This document shows positions 63,961 through 64,000 of a DNA stretch of 64,000 bases, in pieces. The stretch lies in contig NZ_PHRF01000050.1 of the NCBI RefSeq assembly GCF_004151105.1, forward strand, positions 119,799 through 183,798. Direction: 5' to 3'. The DNA is from Streptomyces sp. L-9-10. Lineage in GTDB: Bacteria > Actinomycetota > Actinomycetes > Streptomycetales > Streptomycetaceae. Numbering within the stretch: position 1 is the stretch's first letter; every line of letters begins with the position of its first letter. A program made the position numbers and the translations under genes. A model generated the notes under the pieces. That model was given only the letters and a program-made list of their open reading frames with translations, ran no database searches and was not told where the DNA came from.

Positions 63961-64000
63961 CCCGGCCTTCCGTCCCCGACCCGCACCCCCCGACCCGCAC

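Overview
The window is about 64 kb of very GC-rich DNA with strong third-position GC bias, many GTG starts, GGAGG-type ribosome binding sites and gene families typical of Streptomyces (conservon, streptogrisin-type protease, SpdB/DUF2637 protein, DmdR-type iron box, sulfur leader peptide). It reads as a chromosomal segment of a Streptomyces or close relative. I saw no rRNA, tRNA or CRISPR array and no intact transposase. One MITE-like palindromic element is present.

Layout. 1-7.3 kb (minus strand) is an assimilatory sulfate reduction operon: a 27-codon leader peptide, ferredoxin-sulfite reductase sirA, a 58-residue zinc-ribbon protein, cysH, cysC, cysD, cysN, then a sulfonate/sulfate-ester type ABC substrate-binding lipoprotein and the first codons of another gene, probably an ABC subunit. 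Most junctions overlap by 4 bp. 7.3-12.3 kb has a GNAT acetyltransferase, a GAF-domain regulator, an AidB-like acyl-CoA dehydrogenase and a divergent BrkB/YihY membrane protein.

12.3-19.1 kb (minus strand) is the most unusual block. It is a four-gene operon encoding a Trypco1-type small protein, an intracellular trypsin-like protease with a VMAP-C-like tail, a MoxR-type AAA+ ATPase and a 1042-residue protein. The last joins a degenerate vWA (SAV_2336-N-like) domain, a pseudokinase and a SARP-like winged-helix/BTAD module. This matches the vWA-MoxR-VMAP ternary conflict-system theme. The operon is closed on its 3' side by a 173-bp MITE flanked by CTAG duplications.

19.2-45 kb is mixed core and accessory content: an AraC regulator overlapping a VOC protein tail to tail, a two-component system, a streptogrisin-type protease, an EstB-like serine hydrolase, a Rho_N-like small protein, a GH13 glucosidase, a divergent ClpX, a TetR regulator with a thioredoxin-like tail, RsgA, an Ada-AlkA fusion, a PPOX protein, a TrmB-LuxR regulator, a PP2C-like phosphatase, PoxB, a GH38 mannosidase, an RsbW-like ATPase, a DUF2637 protein and an iron-box-controlled FhuF-like protein.

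45.2-52.2 kb holds a GntR regulator and a conservon (cvnA-B-C-D plus a CYP157-like P450 lacking ExxR), extended by a second P450 and an enoyl-CoA hydratase. 53-55.9 kb has a class II fumarase, a small secreted protein and a TPR-like protein. 56.2-64 kb is a purine catabolism locus: a PucR-type regulator divergent from a three-subunit xanthine dehydrogenase and a purine permease.
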